Shown here one piece after another: positions 1-8,626 of a DNA stretch of 57,317 nucleotides. Under the pieces are notes generated by a model. The model had not been told where the DNA came from, did not search any database, and was given only the letters and a program-made list of their open reading frames with translations. Source of the stretch: Giesbergeria sp. Lineage in GTDB: Bacteria; Pseudomonadota; Gammaproteobacteria; Burkholderiales; Burkholderiaceae_C. The stretch covers positions 1-57,317 of the forward strand of contig JAGNYI010000018.1 in the NCBI GenBank assembly GCA_017985015.1. The letters are read 5' to 3'. Within the stretch, counting starts at the first letter, position 1; the number at the start of each line of letters is the position of its first letter. The translations under genes and the position numbers were made by a program.

Positions 1-904
1 ACCTCGGATTGAGCGCATCGCGCAGCCAGTCGCCCAGCAGGTTCACGGACAGCGCGATAAGCACCAGCATCACGCCAGGGAAGACGGTAATCCACCATTC
101 GCCAGAAAAAATATAGTCGTTGCCTACGCGGATCAGCGTCCCCAGAGAGGGCGAGGTCACGGGCGCACCCACCCCCAGAAACGACAGCGTGGCTTCGGTA
201 ATGATGGCGGTGGCGACCTGAATGGTGGCCAGCACCATCACCGGCCCCATTACATTGGGCAGCACATGGCGGCGCATGATGCGCAGGGGCGGCACGCCCG
301 TGACGCGGGCGGCCTGAACGTACTCCTTGCTGCGCTCGACCAGCGTAGAGCCGCGCACCGTGCGCGCGTACTGCACCCAGCCGGTCAGGGAAATCGACAG
401 AATCAGCACGCCGAAGGCCACCGATTCGTGCGCATCGGGAAACAGGGCGCGGCCCACACCGGCGATCAGCAAAGCCACCAGAATGGCGGGGAACGAGAGC
501 ATGACGTCACACAACCGCATCAGCACGCCGTCCACCCAACCGCCCAGGTAGCCCGCCACCAGGCCCAGCGCGACACCGACCAGCACCGACAACACCACTG
601 AGGCGAAGCCCACGATCAGCGAAATGCGCGCGCCGTAGATCACGGCGGAGAGAATGTCGCGCCCCTGATCGTCGGTGCCCAAAAGGTATTTGCGCGAGCC
701 CAGCTCGCTCCACGCGGGCGGCAGGCGCGCATCACCCAGTTCGAGCGTGGCGAGGTTGAACGGATCGTGTGGTGACACCCAACCCGCGAACAAGGCAGCA
801 AACACACAGACCAGCGCAACCAACATCGCCGCCATTGCGACGGGAGAGCTGCGCAGACTGTGAACCAGATCGCTGTCGAACCAGCGACGCAACGCTGCCG
901 TCAT
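1..904 (-). CDS. Peptide/nickel-type ABC transporter permease (DppC/OppC family), 3' end cut by window edge
   Basis: This is an inner-membrane permease subunit of a di/oligopeptide-type ABC importer. From the ATG at 904 the frame stays open for 301 codons to the window edge and ends in L-R-D-A-L-N-P-R, the usual C-terminus of DppC proteins, so only the stop and perhaps a few codons are missing. The N-terminus has the OppC_N layout: a short cytoplasmic start, a hydrophobic helix at about residues 22-42, then S-P-H-D-P-F. The EAA loop for the ATPase contact reads EYVQAARVTGVPPLRIMRRH. It lies 52 bp downstream of the binding protein gene and is the last operon gene visible; ATPase genes are expected beyond the edge. 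Substrate is not determinable from sequence. Confidence 0.9.
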   Translation of the reverse strand, partial: MTAALRRWFDSDLVHSLRSSPVAMAAMLVALVCVFAALFAGWVSPHDPFNLATLELGDARLPPAWSELGSRKYLLGTDDQGRDILSAVIYGARISLIVGFASVVLSVLVGVALGLVAGYLGGWVDGVLMRLCDVMLSFPAILVALLIAGVGRALFPDAHESVAFGVLILSISLTGWVQYARTVRGSTLVERSKEYVQAARVTGVPPLRIMRRHVLPNVMGPVMVLATIQVATAIITEATLSFLGVGAPVTSPSLGTLIRVGNDYIFSGEWWITVFPGVMLVLIALSVNLLGDWLRDALNPR

Positions 905-956
905 GGCCGCGCCGAGCGCCCGGCCAGGACACGCCCCGCGCTGCTTGCGGCCAGCA

Positions 957-2537
957 TCACTTTTCGATGCTCATCCATTTGAAGGGCATGAAATTGTCGG
1001 CCAGTTGCACCAGTTTGACCTTCTTGCTCACGCCCCAAGCCAGCGCTTGCTGGTGCAGCGGCAGGTGGCCAATGTCGGCGGAATGCAGCTCGAAGGCTTC
1101 CTTGATCATCGCGTTGCGCTTGGTCTTGTCGGTTTCGGCCTGGATTTTCTGCGCCAATTCATCCACCTTGGGATTGCAGTACGCGCCCAAGTTGAACTGG
1201 CCCGCACCCTTGTCGTCCACACAAACCATCAAGGCAACGAGTGCGTTGTGGGCATCGTAGGTGGTGGGCGTCCAGCCCAGCATGTAGAAACTGGTGTCCC
1301 GGCGCAGCACTTTGGGGAAATAGGTGCCCTTGGTTTCGGCCAGCAGCTTGATCTTGACGTTGATGCGCGCAAGGTTGGCCGCCACCGCCTGGCAAATGCG
1401 CCCGTCATTGACGTAGCGGTCGTTCGGGCAATTCATGGCGACTTCAAAGCCGTCGGGGTAACCAGCGTCTGCCATCAGCTTCTTGGCGGCGGCAGGGTCG
1501 TAGGGCAAGCGCTTGACGCTGGCGTCAAATCCGTTGATGCCAGGGCCCACCATGAGCGCCGACGGGTTGGAGGCGCCGCGCATCACAGTCTTCTTGATGC
1601 CGTCAATATCGATGGCCTGGTAGAAGGCCTGGCGCACGCGCTTGTCCTTGAACGGGTTCTTGCCCTTGACGCTGGAGTACAGCAACTCGTCGCGCTTCTG
1701 GTCCATGCCCAGGAAGATGGTGCGCAACTCGGGGCCAGTGACGGCGCGCGTGCCAGGGTTGCTGTTGACCCGCTCAATGTCCTGCACCGGAATCGGCTCC
1801 ATCACGTCCACTTCTTCCGACAACAGGGCCGCGACGCGCGTGGAATCGTTGCCGATGGGGGTGAAAATGACCTCGGCGGCGTTGCCTTCAATCTTGCCCC
1901 AGTAGGCGCCGTTGCGCACAAACACCGTGCGCACGCCCGGCTGGCGCTCACGCAGGCGGTACGGGCCCGTGCCGTTGGCGCGAAAGGAAGCGGCATTTTC
2001 AATGCCCTTGCGGCGATCCACCGGCGTGACCGCCTGGTTGGCCTCACACCACTTCTTGCTCATCATGTAGGAAGTAGTAATCACATCCGGCAAGATCGGC
2101 TGGGGCGCAAAAGTCTCGATTTCCACCGTGTGGTCATCAATTTTGCGCACTTCTTTGACGTCGCTGTTCGTGGCTTTCATGTCTGAGCCGTCGCCCTTCA
2201 TGCGGGCGAAGCTGAACACCACGTCGTCGGCGGTGAATGGCGTGCCGTCGTGGAACTGCACACCCTTGCGCAATTCGAAACGCCAAACGGTGGGTGCCGT
2301 CTGCTTCCAGGCCGTGGCCAGGGCCGGTGCCAGGCTCAGATCCTTGTTGCGACCCACCAGCGGCTCGTAGACGTTGCTGGTGGTGCTCAGCTGGAGCGAC
2401 TCGTTGAGGGAATGCGGGTCCATGGACAGCGCGTCTCCCTGGTTGGCAATGCGGATGGTTTGCGCATGGCCCACCAGCGCGCCTGCCGACAGAGCGGCGA
2501 ACAAAGCAGTGGCAACCAGTTGTCTCGTATTTTTCAT
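957..2537 (-). CDS. ABC transporter substrate-binding protein, family 5 (peptide/nickel type)
   Basis: A periplasmic solute-binding protein of 526 residues. I start it at the ATG at 2537, which follows a GGAG ribosome site and begins a clean Sec signal peptide (MKNTRQLVATALFAALSAGA, then cleavage near GHA-QT); a start 15 codons upstream would bury that signal. The mature chain shows SBP_bac_5 features: N-S-Y-type entry region with Y-E-P-L near residue 57, the F-H-D-G-T-P-F-T-A-D-D-V motif, and the later G-Y-P-D-G-F segment. It lies between an M20 amidohydrolase gene and a permease gene on the same strand, so it probably delivers the substrate that this operon imports and hydrolyses. Peptides or N-acyl amino acids are plausible; this is inference. 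Confidence 0.93.
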   Translation of the reverse strand: MKNTRQLVATALFAALSAGALVGHAQTIRIANQGDALSMDPHSLNESLQLSTTSNVYEPLVGRNKDLSLAPALATAWKQTAPTVWRFELRKGVQFHDGTPFTADDVVFSFARMKGDGSDMKATNSDVKEVRKIDDHTVEIETFAPQPILPDVITTSYMMSKKWCEANQAVTPVDRRKGIENAASFRANGTGPYRLRERQPGVRTVFVRNGAYWGKIEGNAAEVIFTPIGNDSTRVAALLSEEVDVMEPIPVQDIERVNSNPGTRAVTGPELRTIFLGMDQKRDELLYSSVKGKNPFKDKRVRQAFYQAIDIDGIKKTVMRGASNPSALMVGPGINGFDASVKRLPYDPAAAKKLMADAGYPDGFEVAMNCPNDRYVNDGRICQAVAANLARINVKIKLLAETKGTYFPKVLRRDTSFYMLGWTPTTYDAHNALVALMVCVDDKGAGQFNLGAYCNPKVDELAQKIQAETDKTKRNAMIKEAFELHSADIGHLPLHQQALAWGVSKKVKLVQLADNFMPFKWMSIEK

Positions 2538-2581
2538 GCAGGTCTCCAGGGGTGAAAGAAAGGCCATTTGCGCGTGCTCCA

Positions 2582-3802
2582 TCAGACCACAGGCAAAGGC
2601 ATGGCGCGCTCAATGAGGCTGGCGTGCAAGGCCGCGCCCAGTGACAGGATATCGTCGTTGAAGTCGTAGCGGCTGTTGTGCAGTGCCACTCCACTCGCTC
2701 CCATGCCTTGGCCAATGCGCAAATAGGCGCCGGGTTTGGTCTGCAGCATGAACGAGAAGTCTTCTGCGCCCATGCTGGGCTCCAGGTCGCGCACCACGTT
2801 TTCCGCGCCCAGCAGCGCCACCGCCACGTCGCCAGCAAACTGCGCTTCGGCTTCGGTGTTGATCGTTGCCGGATAAATGCGCTGGTAATCGAGCGCCACC
2901 GTCGCTCCAAAGGCCAGGCCCACGGCGCTGCACAGCTCCTGCAGGCGGCGCTCCACCAGCGCCTGGACCGCATGGTCAAAAGTGCGCACGGTGCCTACCA
3001 ACGTCGCCTCGCCCGGCAGCACGCTGAAGGCCCCCAGATCACCCGCCTGGATCGCGCACAGGCTGACCACCGCGCTGTCGATCGGCCGCACATTGCGCGC
3101 GACGATGCTTTGCACCGCTGTGATCAGGTGCGCGGCTACCAGCACCACATCCACCGTCTGGTAAGGATGCGCGCCATGGCCGCCGCGCCCGGTGATGTGA
3201 ATGGTGATGCGGTCCGCTGCGGCCATCATCGCGCCGTCGTTCAGCCCCACCGTGCCCGGCTTCATGGCCGGCCAGTTGTGCATGGCGTACACCGACTGCA
3301 CAGGAAAGCGTTCAAACAGGCCGTCTTCCATCATCACGCGGGCTCCGGCAAAGCCCTCCTCGCCTGGCTGGAAGATCAGTACGGCCGTCCCATCAAAATC
3401 GCGTGTCGCGGCCAGGTAGCGAGCCGCCCCCACCAGCATGGCCGTGTGCCCGTCGTGTCCGCAGCCGTGCATCAGGCCCTGTTTGCACGATTTCCAGGAA
3501 AAGTCGTTGTGCTCGGCCATGGGCAGGGCATCCATATCGGCGCGCAAGCCCACCATGGCGCCGCTGGCGGTGCTGCGCCCGCGAACTATGGCGACGATGC
3601 CAGTGCGGCCAATGCCATCGTGGATCTCGTCCACGCCGCAGACCTTGAGCGCTTCCTTGACGCGCGAGCCGGTATAGACCTCTTCAAAACCCAGTTCGGG
3701 ATGCGCATGCAGATCGCGGCGCAGCGCGGTCAGCTCGGGGTGAAACTGCGCAATCTGTGCGAAGGCACGGCCGCCGGCCTTGAGACGGTGGGAAGACAAC
3801 AT
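2582..3802 (-). CDS. M20 family metallo-amidohydrolase (hippurate hydrolase/aminoacylase-like)
   Basis: A 406-residue cytoplasmic dizinc hydrolase of the M20D type, which cleaves N-acyl amino acids or similar amides. Metal-site motifs visible in order are H-A-H-P-E-L-G-F-E-E, G-L-R-A-D-M-D-A-L-P-M, M-H-G-C-G-H-D-G-H-T, F-Q-P-G-E-E-G (catalytic Glu pair), M-H-N-W and, near the C-terminus, M-G-A-E-D-F-S-F. The ATG at 3802 shares one base with the stop of the upstream permease (TGATG), which implies translational coupling; a TTG three bases upstream is a less likely start. Placement inside the transporter operon suggests that it processes the imported compound. Exact substrate is unknown. Confidence 0.93.
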   Translation of the reverse strand: MLSSHRLKAGGRAFAQIAQFHPELTALRRDLHAHPELGFEEVYTGSRVKEALKVCGVDEIHDGIGRTGIVAIVRGRSTASGAMVGLRADMDALPMAEHNDFSWKSCKQGLMHGCGHDGHTAMLVGAARYLAATRDFDGTAVLIFQPGEEGFAGARVMMEDGLFERFPVQSVYAMHNWPAMKPGTVGLNDGAMMAAADRITIHITGRGGHGAHPYQTVDVVLVAAHLITAVQSIVARNVRPIDSAVVSLCAIQAGDLGAFSVLPGEATLVGTVRTFDHAVQALVERRLQELCSAVGLAFGATVALDYQRIYPATINTEAEAQFAGDVAVALLGAENVVRDLEPSMGAEDFSFMLQTKPGAYLRIGQGMGASGVALHNSRYDFNDDILSLGAALHASLIERAMPLPVV

Positions 3803-4782
3803 CAACGCGCTCCCAGGCTCCCCACACGCAGGCGGGGGTCCACAACGAAATACAGCAGATCAACCACCAGATTGATCACCACGAAAATCAGCGAGATCAA
3901 ACAAAGATAGGCCGCCATTACCGGAATGTCGGCAAACGTAACCGCCTGAATGAACAGCAGGCCCATGCCCGGCCACTGAAACACGGTTTCGGTAATGATT
4001 GCAAATGCAATGAGGCCGCCGAGCTGCAAGCCCGTAATGGTCATCACCGGCACCAGGGTGTTCTTGAGCGCATGGCCGAAATGGATGGCGCGGTCTGACA
4101 GGCCCCGTGCCCGGGCAAACTTGATGTAGTCGGTGCGCAGCACCTCCAGCATTTCGGCGCGCACCAGCCGCATGATGAGCGTGAGCTGAAAGATCGCCAA
4201 CGTGATGGCGGGCAACACGACATGGTGCCAGCCGTCCAGCGTCAGCAATCCGCTGCTCCACCAGCCCAGTTGGACCACGTTGCCACGGCCAAAGCTGGGG
4301 AACCAGCCCAGCAGCACCGAAAACACCAAAATCAGCAAAATGCCGATCAGAAAGGTCGGGAGCGACACCCCCAGCAGCGACAGCCCCATGAATACCTGAC
4401 TGAGAAAGCTGCCGCGCCGCAGCGCCGCATAGACGCCCATGGGCACCCCTACGACCAGGGCCAGGACGGCAGCCACCAACGACAGCTCCAAGGTGGCTGG
4501 AAAGCGCTCGGCAATCAGCCGTGAGACCTTGGCGCCCTGGCGCAGGCTCAAGCCAAACTCCCCTTGCGCGGCATGCACCAGAAAATGCCAGAACTGCACA
4601 AAAAAGGGTTGGTCCAGCCCCAGGGCATAGCGCAGTTCACGAATCTGGTCCGGGCGCGCATCCTGCCCGAGCAAAAACACCACCGGGTCGCCCACGTACT
4701 GGAACAACAAAAAAGAAATGAACGCAACCACTACCAGGACGAGCACGGCCTGCAGCAAGCGGCGAATCACAAAAGCAAACAT
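3802..4782 (-). CDS. Peptide/nickel-type ABC transporter permease (DppB/OppB family)
   Basis: A 326-residue inner-membrane permease and the first gene of the operon. It opens with the DppB-type helix F-V-I-R-R-L-L-Q-A-V-L-V-L and contains L-G-L-D-Q-P as well as about six hydrophobic segments. The EAA loop (DYIKFARARGLSDRAIHFGH) precedes the conserved L-K-N-T-L-V-P-V. The last residues V-D-P-R-L-R-V-G are typical of the family. The ribosome site is weak (GGATCTGACGCCCC before ATG). The 243 bases upstream, to the porin stop, contain the porin terminator; I could not pick out a convincing promoter for this operon there. Pairs with the permease at the window's left edge to form the channel. Confidence 0.93.
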   Translation of the reverse strand: MFAFVIRRLLQAVLVLVVVAFISFLLFQYVGDPVVFLLGQDARPDQIRELRYALGLDQPFFVQFWHFLVHAAQGEFGLSLRQGAKVSRLIAERFPATLELSLVAAVLALVVGVPMGVYAALRRGSFLSQVFMGLSLLGVSLPTFLIGILLILVFSVLLGWFPSFGRGNVVQLGWWSSGLLTLDGWHHVVLPAITLAIFQLTLIMRLVRAEMLEVLRTDYIKFARARGLSDRAIHFGHALKNTLVPVMTITGLQLGGLIAFAIITETVFQWPGMGLLFIQAVTFADIPVMAAYLCLISLIFVVINLVVDLLYFVVDPRLRVGSLGAR

Positions 4783-4953
4783 TGGGGCGTCAGATCCGGT
4801 CCACCATTGCAGCCTTCACACCGTGCCCGGCGGAGCTCGAAAAAATGATCTGCATCATGGCTGCAAGGATAGCCGTGTTTCATGGCCCAGTGCCGCTGAC
4901 GGCATGCGCCGTAGGCAAGGAACAACGCAGCGCGTGGCTCGACGTGCCCAAAC

Positions 4954-4986
4954 AAAAAAGCCGCAAACCCAAAGGTTTGCGGCTTT
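4954..4986 (-). terminator. Rho-independent terminator of the porin gene
   Basis: A perfect 13-bp stem (GGTTTGCGGCTTT paired with its complement, loop of four) lies 40 bases past the porin stop. On the minus strand it runs into six consecutive T residues, so it fits a strong intrinsic terminator for the porin transcript. Confidence 0.85.
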
Positions 4987-5025
4987 CAATCTTGCGATGC
5001 AAAGCTGGCTCACGCCAGCGCGTCA

Positions 5026-5955
5026 TCAGAAGTTGTGGCGAACGCCCAGGCCGAAGGAGTTCTTCGCGCCAGTGTTGTAGCCGCCAGGAGCAGCACCGTT
5101 GTTGTCGCCGTCCTTGTAGTAGACAGCGTACGCGAAGGTGCGCTTGGACAGTGCGTACTTGGCTTCCACCAGGAAGTCGGTGTTCTTCATGCCGGTGCCG
5201 TTTTCACGAGCGATGTCCAGCGTCAGAGCCACGGGGCCGACAGGAACCGTACCACCGATGGTGAAGCCCTTGGAAGCGCCAGGAGCGTCTTGCAGCGAAG
5301 CAGCCAGCTTGAACATGCCGAAGTCATACGAACCACCCAGAGCCAAGCCCTTGGGTTGCGTGTTGACCTTGAAGTACGACAGAGCGACAGCCACAGGACC
5401 GTTAGCGTAGACCAGGTTAGCGTCAACCTTGGCATTGCCAGCGTTGTCAGGCTTGGCCACATAGCCCAGCGTGCCGCTGAAACCACCCATGTTGGGGGTG
5501 GTGTACATGAACATGCTGTTGTTACGCGAAGGGCCGCCGGCAAAGCCGAACTGGTTGGCCACAGCCGAGTAGTTGGCCGTACCGGTCAATTCCCAAGCTG
5601 CTACGCCCCAGAAGCTGGGGTTCAGCGAACGGCCCATCTGGAAGCGGCCAAAGCCACCCGACAGAGCCAAAAATGCATTGCGCTGCCAAGTAGCTGCATC
5701 GGTAGCGCCGGATTCAGCGTTGATGCCTTGTTCGAAGTTGAACGAAGCCTTCAGACCGCCGCCCAGATCTTCAACACCGCGCACGCCCAGACGGCTGTTG
5801 CCGTTGTTCATCACGCCATTGCCGCTCATTTGAGCCGAAACGCCGTTGGCCTTGGCCAAAGACAGGTCAGCCACACCGTACATGGTGACGGAAGACTGAG
5901 CCATGGCAGCGCCGGAAGCAGCCAGCACGGCCAGGGCAATCAGGGATTTTTTCAT
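5026..5955 (-). CDS. Gram-negative porin (Omp32/OmpC-type trimeric beta-barrel)
   Basis: A 309-residue outer-membrane porin. It has a Sec signal peptide (MKKSLIALAVLAASGAAMA, cleaved before Q-S-S-V-T), then the standard first strand S-S-V-T-M-Y-G-V-A-D, alternating beta-strand composition throughout, and the terminal G-V-R-H-N-F with the C-terminal Phe required for assembly by the BAM machinery. A ribosome site (TTGGAG) sits 9 bases before the ATG. The gene is monocistronic, bounded by an intrinsic terminator and a 325-base upstream region. Omp32-like porins of this family favour anions; specificity here is not visible from the sequence. Base composition is less GC-rich than its neighbours, as usual for highly expressed porins. 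Confidence 0.95.
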   Translation of the reverse strand: MKKSLIALAVLAASGAAMAQSSVTMYGVADLSLAKANGVSAQMSGNGVMNNGNSRLGVRGVEDLGGGLKASFNFEQGINAESGATDAATWQRNAFLALSGGFGRFQMGRSLNPSFWGVAAWELTGTANYSAVANQFGFAGGPSRNNSMFMYTTPNMGGFSGTLGYVAKPDNAGNAKVDANLVYANGPVAVALSYFKVNTQPKGLALGGSYDFGMFKLAASLQDAPGASKGFTIGGTVPVGPVALTLDIARENGTGMKNTDFLVEAKYALSKRTFAYAVYYKDGDNNGAAPGGYNTGAKNSFGLGVRHNF

Positions 5956-6218
5956 TGCGAGTTACTCCAAGGTTAAACATAGGGCGCCGGTACGGGGGGT
6001 CTTGGGTGTTGTGGCACCTGCACAGTCCCGCCGGTTCCCCGGGCCAACCTCCTGGTGGGGAAGTTGCTGCTATTGCACCAGAGGCTGGCTGGTTTCGCAA
6101 AGGAATTCACGGTTCAACAGCCGCAAACCGGCAATTCGTTGTCCTGCTGCAACAGCCCGACCCATGCCTTCCTAACCGGCCTCTCTGTCGCAGCGTTGAC
6201 CTCAGAAGTTCCAACTAT
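5956..6218 (-). promoter_or_regulatory. Long 5' untranslated leader of the porin gene (inferred)
   Basis: If transcription starts just downstream of the promoter-like pair at 6219-6247, the porin mRNA has a leader of about 255 bases. It holds GC-rich inverted segments (for example around 5985-6060) but no ORF that I can support. Such a leader could allow control by small RNAs or structure, as for other porins. This is inference from promoter position only. Confidence 0.35.
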
Positions 6219-6247
6219 TTTGTATCTACGTGCAAGGAGTGTGCCAA
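6219..6247 (-). promoter_or_regulatory. Candidate sigma-70 promoter for the porin
   Basis: On the minus strand TTGGCA (6247-6242) and TACAAA (6224-6219) are separated by exactly 17 bases, a good sigma-70 match placed between the OsmC gene and the porin. No experimental support. Confidence 0.45.
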
Positions 6248-6280
6248 ATACACCATTCGCAGCGTCCGGTTCCTTCGCCC

Positions 6281-6730
6281 TCAGCCTTCCAGTACCTCGA
6301 AGCTCGTGGTGATCTCCGCCGTCTTGCCAAGCATGATGCTGGCCGAGCAGTATTTCTCGTGGCTCAGCGCAATGGCGCGCTCCACCGCGACGGATGGCAG
6401 ATCTTTGCCTGTCACCGTGAAATGCATGTGAATGTGGGTGAACACCTTGGGATCGGCTGCTGCTCGCTCGGTTTTGAGGTGCACGCTGCAGCCGCGCACG
6501 TCGTGGCGGCCTCGGCGCAGAATCAATACGACATCGTAGGCCGTGCAGCCACCGGTTCCTGCAAGCACGGTCTCCATGGGGCGCGGCGCGAGGTTCTGGC
6601 CTCCCATTTCCGGTTTGGCCGGATCGGGCGCGCCATCCATCGCAATCACGTGGCCGCTGCCGGTTTCGGCAACGAAGCCCATGCCCGAGCGCGTGCCCGC
6701 AGCGCCGGTCCAGCTGACTGTGCATTCCAT
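6281..6730 (-). CDS. OsmC/YhfA-family thiol peroxidase-like protein
   Basis: A 149-residue OsmC-fold protein. Members are cysteine-based peroxide-detoxifying or acyl-binding homodimers in the cytoplasm. The two conserved cysteines are visible at positions 62 (G-T-G-G-C-T-A-Y-D-V) and 128 (S-H-E-K-Y-C-S-A-S), with the typical K-T-A-E-I near the C-terminus. The sequence style (M-G-G-Q-N-L-A-P-R-P-M-E-T-V-L) matches the YhfA subgroup more than classical OsmC. An AAGGAAA ribosome site precedes the ATG. It is transcribed alone, divergent from ilvA across a 311-base gap. Its physiological substrate cannot be read from the sequence. Confidence 0.9.
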   Translation of the reverse strand: MECTVSWTGAAGTRSGMGFVAETGSGHVIAMDGAPDPAKPEMGGQNLAPRPMETVLAGTGGCTAYDVVLILRRGRHDVRGCSVHLKTERAAADPKVFTHIHMHFTVTGKDLPSVAVERAIALSHEKYCSASIMLGKTAEITTSFEVLEG

Positions 6731-6836
6731 CTGATTTCCTTGTGTGCCGCTGAGCGGCTGTGCTTTGGAGGCTACATTCTAAAAAATCCGCGCCACACGT
6801 GCTGCATTGCAACAAATAAAGCGCTACACTGCAGGC

Positions 6837-6949
6837 ATGCGAGGCGCCACTGGCTGCAATTCAGCCTTGATGCTCCGCGACGATTGTCTCCTCCATCTCC
6901 TTAAAAGGATGGATTCAGCCCCCGGCTTTGCGGCCAGGGGCTTTTTTTT
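6837..6949 (+). ncRNA. Candidate small RNA or transcribed leader upstream of ilvA
   Basis: About 110 bases ending in an intrinsic terminator lie in the 311-base gap before ilvA. They contain a C/U-rich stretch TCTCCTCCATCTCCTT (6886-6901), which is complementary to Shine-Dalgarno sequences, then a hairpin CCATC/GATGG (6893-6912), then the terminator stem. A TACACT box at 6825-6830 could be its -10, though the -35 is poor. The same bases read as C-L-L-H-L-L-K-R in the frame of an ATG at 6837, which recalls a leucine attenuator; however, that frame has no stop before the terminator. The two models (independent sRNA, or attenuator of ilvA) are both inference. Confidence 0.4.
6917..6949 (+). terminator. 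Intrinsic terminator 93 bases before ilvA
   Basis: AGCCCC (6917-6922) pairs with GGGGCT (6937-6942), followed by eight T residues on the plus strand. No protein gene upstream reads in this direction, so it ends either a small RNA or an attenuated ilvA leader. Confidence 0.75.
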
Positions 6950-7041
6950 GGCCTCTTGCAAAGCGCGTCGCGCGTGGCCCCGCCTATGATGGCGGCCCCG
7001 TGCCTGCGCCGCCGGCATCGGGCCACCTGCCGCTGCGCGCC

Positions 7042-8613
7042 ATGACCGAGCCTCTGACCCCCCACGATTACCTCACCCGAATTCTCAATGCCCGCGTCTA
7101 CGACGTAGCCATCGAGTCCGATCTGGATCTGGCGCGCACGCTCAGCCAGCGCCTGCACAACAAGGTGCTGCTCAAGCGCGAGGACCAGCAGCCGGTGTTC
7201 AGTTTCAAGCTGCGCGGCGCCTACAACAAGATGGCGCATCTGTCGCCGGCCGACTTGCAGCGCGGCGTGATTTGCGCCTCAGCCGGCAATCACGCCCAGG
7301 GCGTGGCCATGAGTGCGCACAAGCTGGGTACGCGCGCCGTGGTGGTCATGCCGACCACCACGCCGGGCGTGAAAATCGACGCCGTGCGCGCCCTGGGTGG
7401 CGAGGTGGTGCTGCACGGCGACAGCTATTCCGACGCTTACCAGCATGCGGTGCAGCTGCAGGAGCAGCAAGGTCTGACCTTTGTTCACCCCTTTGACGAC
7501 CCCGACGTGATTGCCGGCCAGGGCACGGTGGCCATGGAAATCCTGCGCCAGGTACAAAAGCTCGGTACGCAGCGGCTCGATGCGGTGTTTGTCGCCATTG
7601 GCGGCGGCGGCTTGATCAGCGGCGTGGCCAACTACATCAAGGCGGTGCGGCCCGACGTGAAAGTCATTGGTGTGCAGATGAACGACTCGGACGCCATGAT
7701 GCAGTCGGTGGCAGCGGGCAAGCGCGTCACCCTGCCCGAGGTCGGGTTGTTCTCCGACGGCACGGCGGTCAAGCTGGTCGGCGAGGAAACCTTTCGCATC
7801 GCACGCGACCTCGTCGACGAGTTCATGACTGTGGACACCGACGCCGTCTGCGCCGCCATCAAGGACGTGTTTGTCGACACCCGCAGCATCGTCGAGCCTG
7901 CGGGCGCCTTGGCCGTTGCCGCCATCAAGGAGTACGTGGCACGCAACAAGACGCGCGGCGAAACCTACGCAGCGATTCTGTGCGGCGCCAACATGAACTT
8001 CGACCGCTTGCGCTTTGTCGCCGAACGCGCCGAGGTGGGCGAGGAGCGCGAGGCCCTGCTGGCCGTCACCATCCCCGAAGCGCGCGGGAGCTTCCGGCGT
8101 TTTTGCGAGGTGATTGGCGAGCTGCCCGGCGGCCCGCGCAACGTGACCGAATTCAACTACCGTATCAGCGACGCGGCCCGCGCCCACGTGTTTGTCGGCC
8201 TGACGGCGCACGGCAAGGGCGAATCGGAAAAGCTGGTGCGCAACTTCAGCCGCCACGGCTTTGAAGCGCTGGACCTGACGCACGACGAGCTGGCGAAGGA
8301 GCACCTGCGCCATCTGGTCGGTGGGCGCTCGGCACTGGCGCGCGACGAGCGGCTGCTGCGCTTCGTCTTCCCCGAGCGGCCGGGCGCGCTGCTCAAGTTT
8401 CTGAGCCTGATGCAGCCCAGCTGGAACATCAGCCTGTTTCACTACCGCAACCAGGGCGCAGACTACGGCCGCATTCTGGTGGGCCTGCAGGTGCCGGCTC
8501 AAGATGCCGACGACTTTGACGCATTCCTGTCCACGCTGGGCTACCCCTGTGTGGAGGAGACCGACAACCCGGCCTATCGCCTGTTCCTTCAGTCGGGGGC
8601 AGACGCGGGCTGA
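7042..8613 (+). CDS. ilvA: Threonine ammonia-lyase, biosynthetic (threonine deaminase)
   Basis: A 523-residue PLP enzyme converting threonine to 2-oxobutanoate, the first committed step to isoleucine. I start at the ATG at 7042 (M-T-E-P-L-T-P-H-D-Y), because the 38 upstream codons are low-complexity intergenic sequence. Lys56 in F-S-F-K-L-R-G-A-Y is the PLP lysine, A-G-N-H-A-Q-G follows at about 81-87, and the phosphate loop G-G-G-G-L is at 187-191. The C-terminal third (about 335-515) has two ACT-like regulatory repeats (R-G-S-F-R-R-F-C-E and L-R-F-V-F-P-E-R-P-G-A-L), so feedback inhibition by isoleucine is expected. Length fits the long, regulated IlvA class. No clear ribosome site precedes the ATG. 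Confidence 0.96.
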   Translation: MTEPLTPHDYLTRILNARVYDVAIESDLDLARTLSQRLHNKVLLKREDQQPVFSFKLRGAYNKMAHLSPADLQRGVICASAGNHAQGVAMSAHKLGTRAVVVMPTTTPGVKIDAVRALGGEVVLHGDSYSDAYQHAVQLQEQQGLTFVHPFDDPDVIAGQGTVAMEILRQVQKLGTQRLDAVFVAIGGGGLISGVANYIKAVRPDVKVIGVQMNDSDAMMQSVAAGKRVTLPEVGLFSDGTAVKLVGEETFRIARDLVDEFMTVDTDAVCAAIKDVFVDTRSIVEPAGALAVAAIKEYVARNKTRGETYAAILCGANMNFDRLRFVAERAEVGEEREALLAVTIPEARGSFRRFCEVIGELPGGPRNVTEFNYRISDAARAHVFVGLTAHGKGESEKLVRNFSRHGFEALDLTHDELAKEHLRHLVGGRSALARDERLLRFVFPERPGALLKFLSLMQPSWNISLFHYRNQGADYGRILVGLQVPAQDADDFDAFLSTLGYPCVEETDNPAYRLFLQSGADAG

Positions 8614-8626
8614 ATTTCAAGAACAA

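Noticed and set aside
6807-6989. 60-codon ORF upstream of ilvA as a real protein
   Set aside because: It runs straight through an intrinsic terminator with no ribosome site; only its Leu-rich segment is interesting, as a possible attenuator, and this is reported separately.
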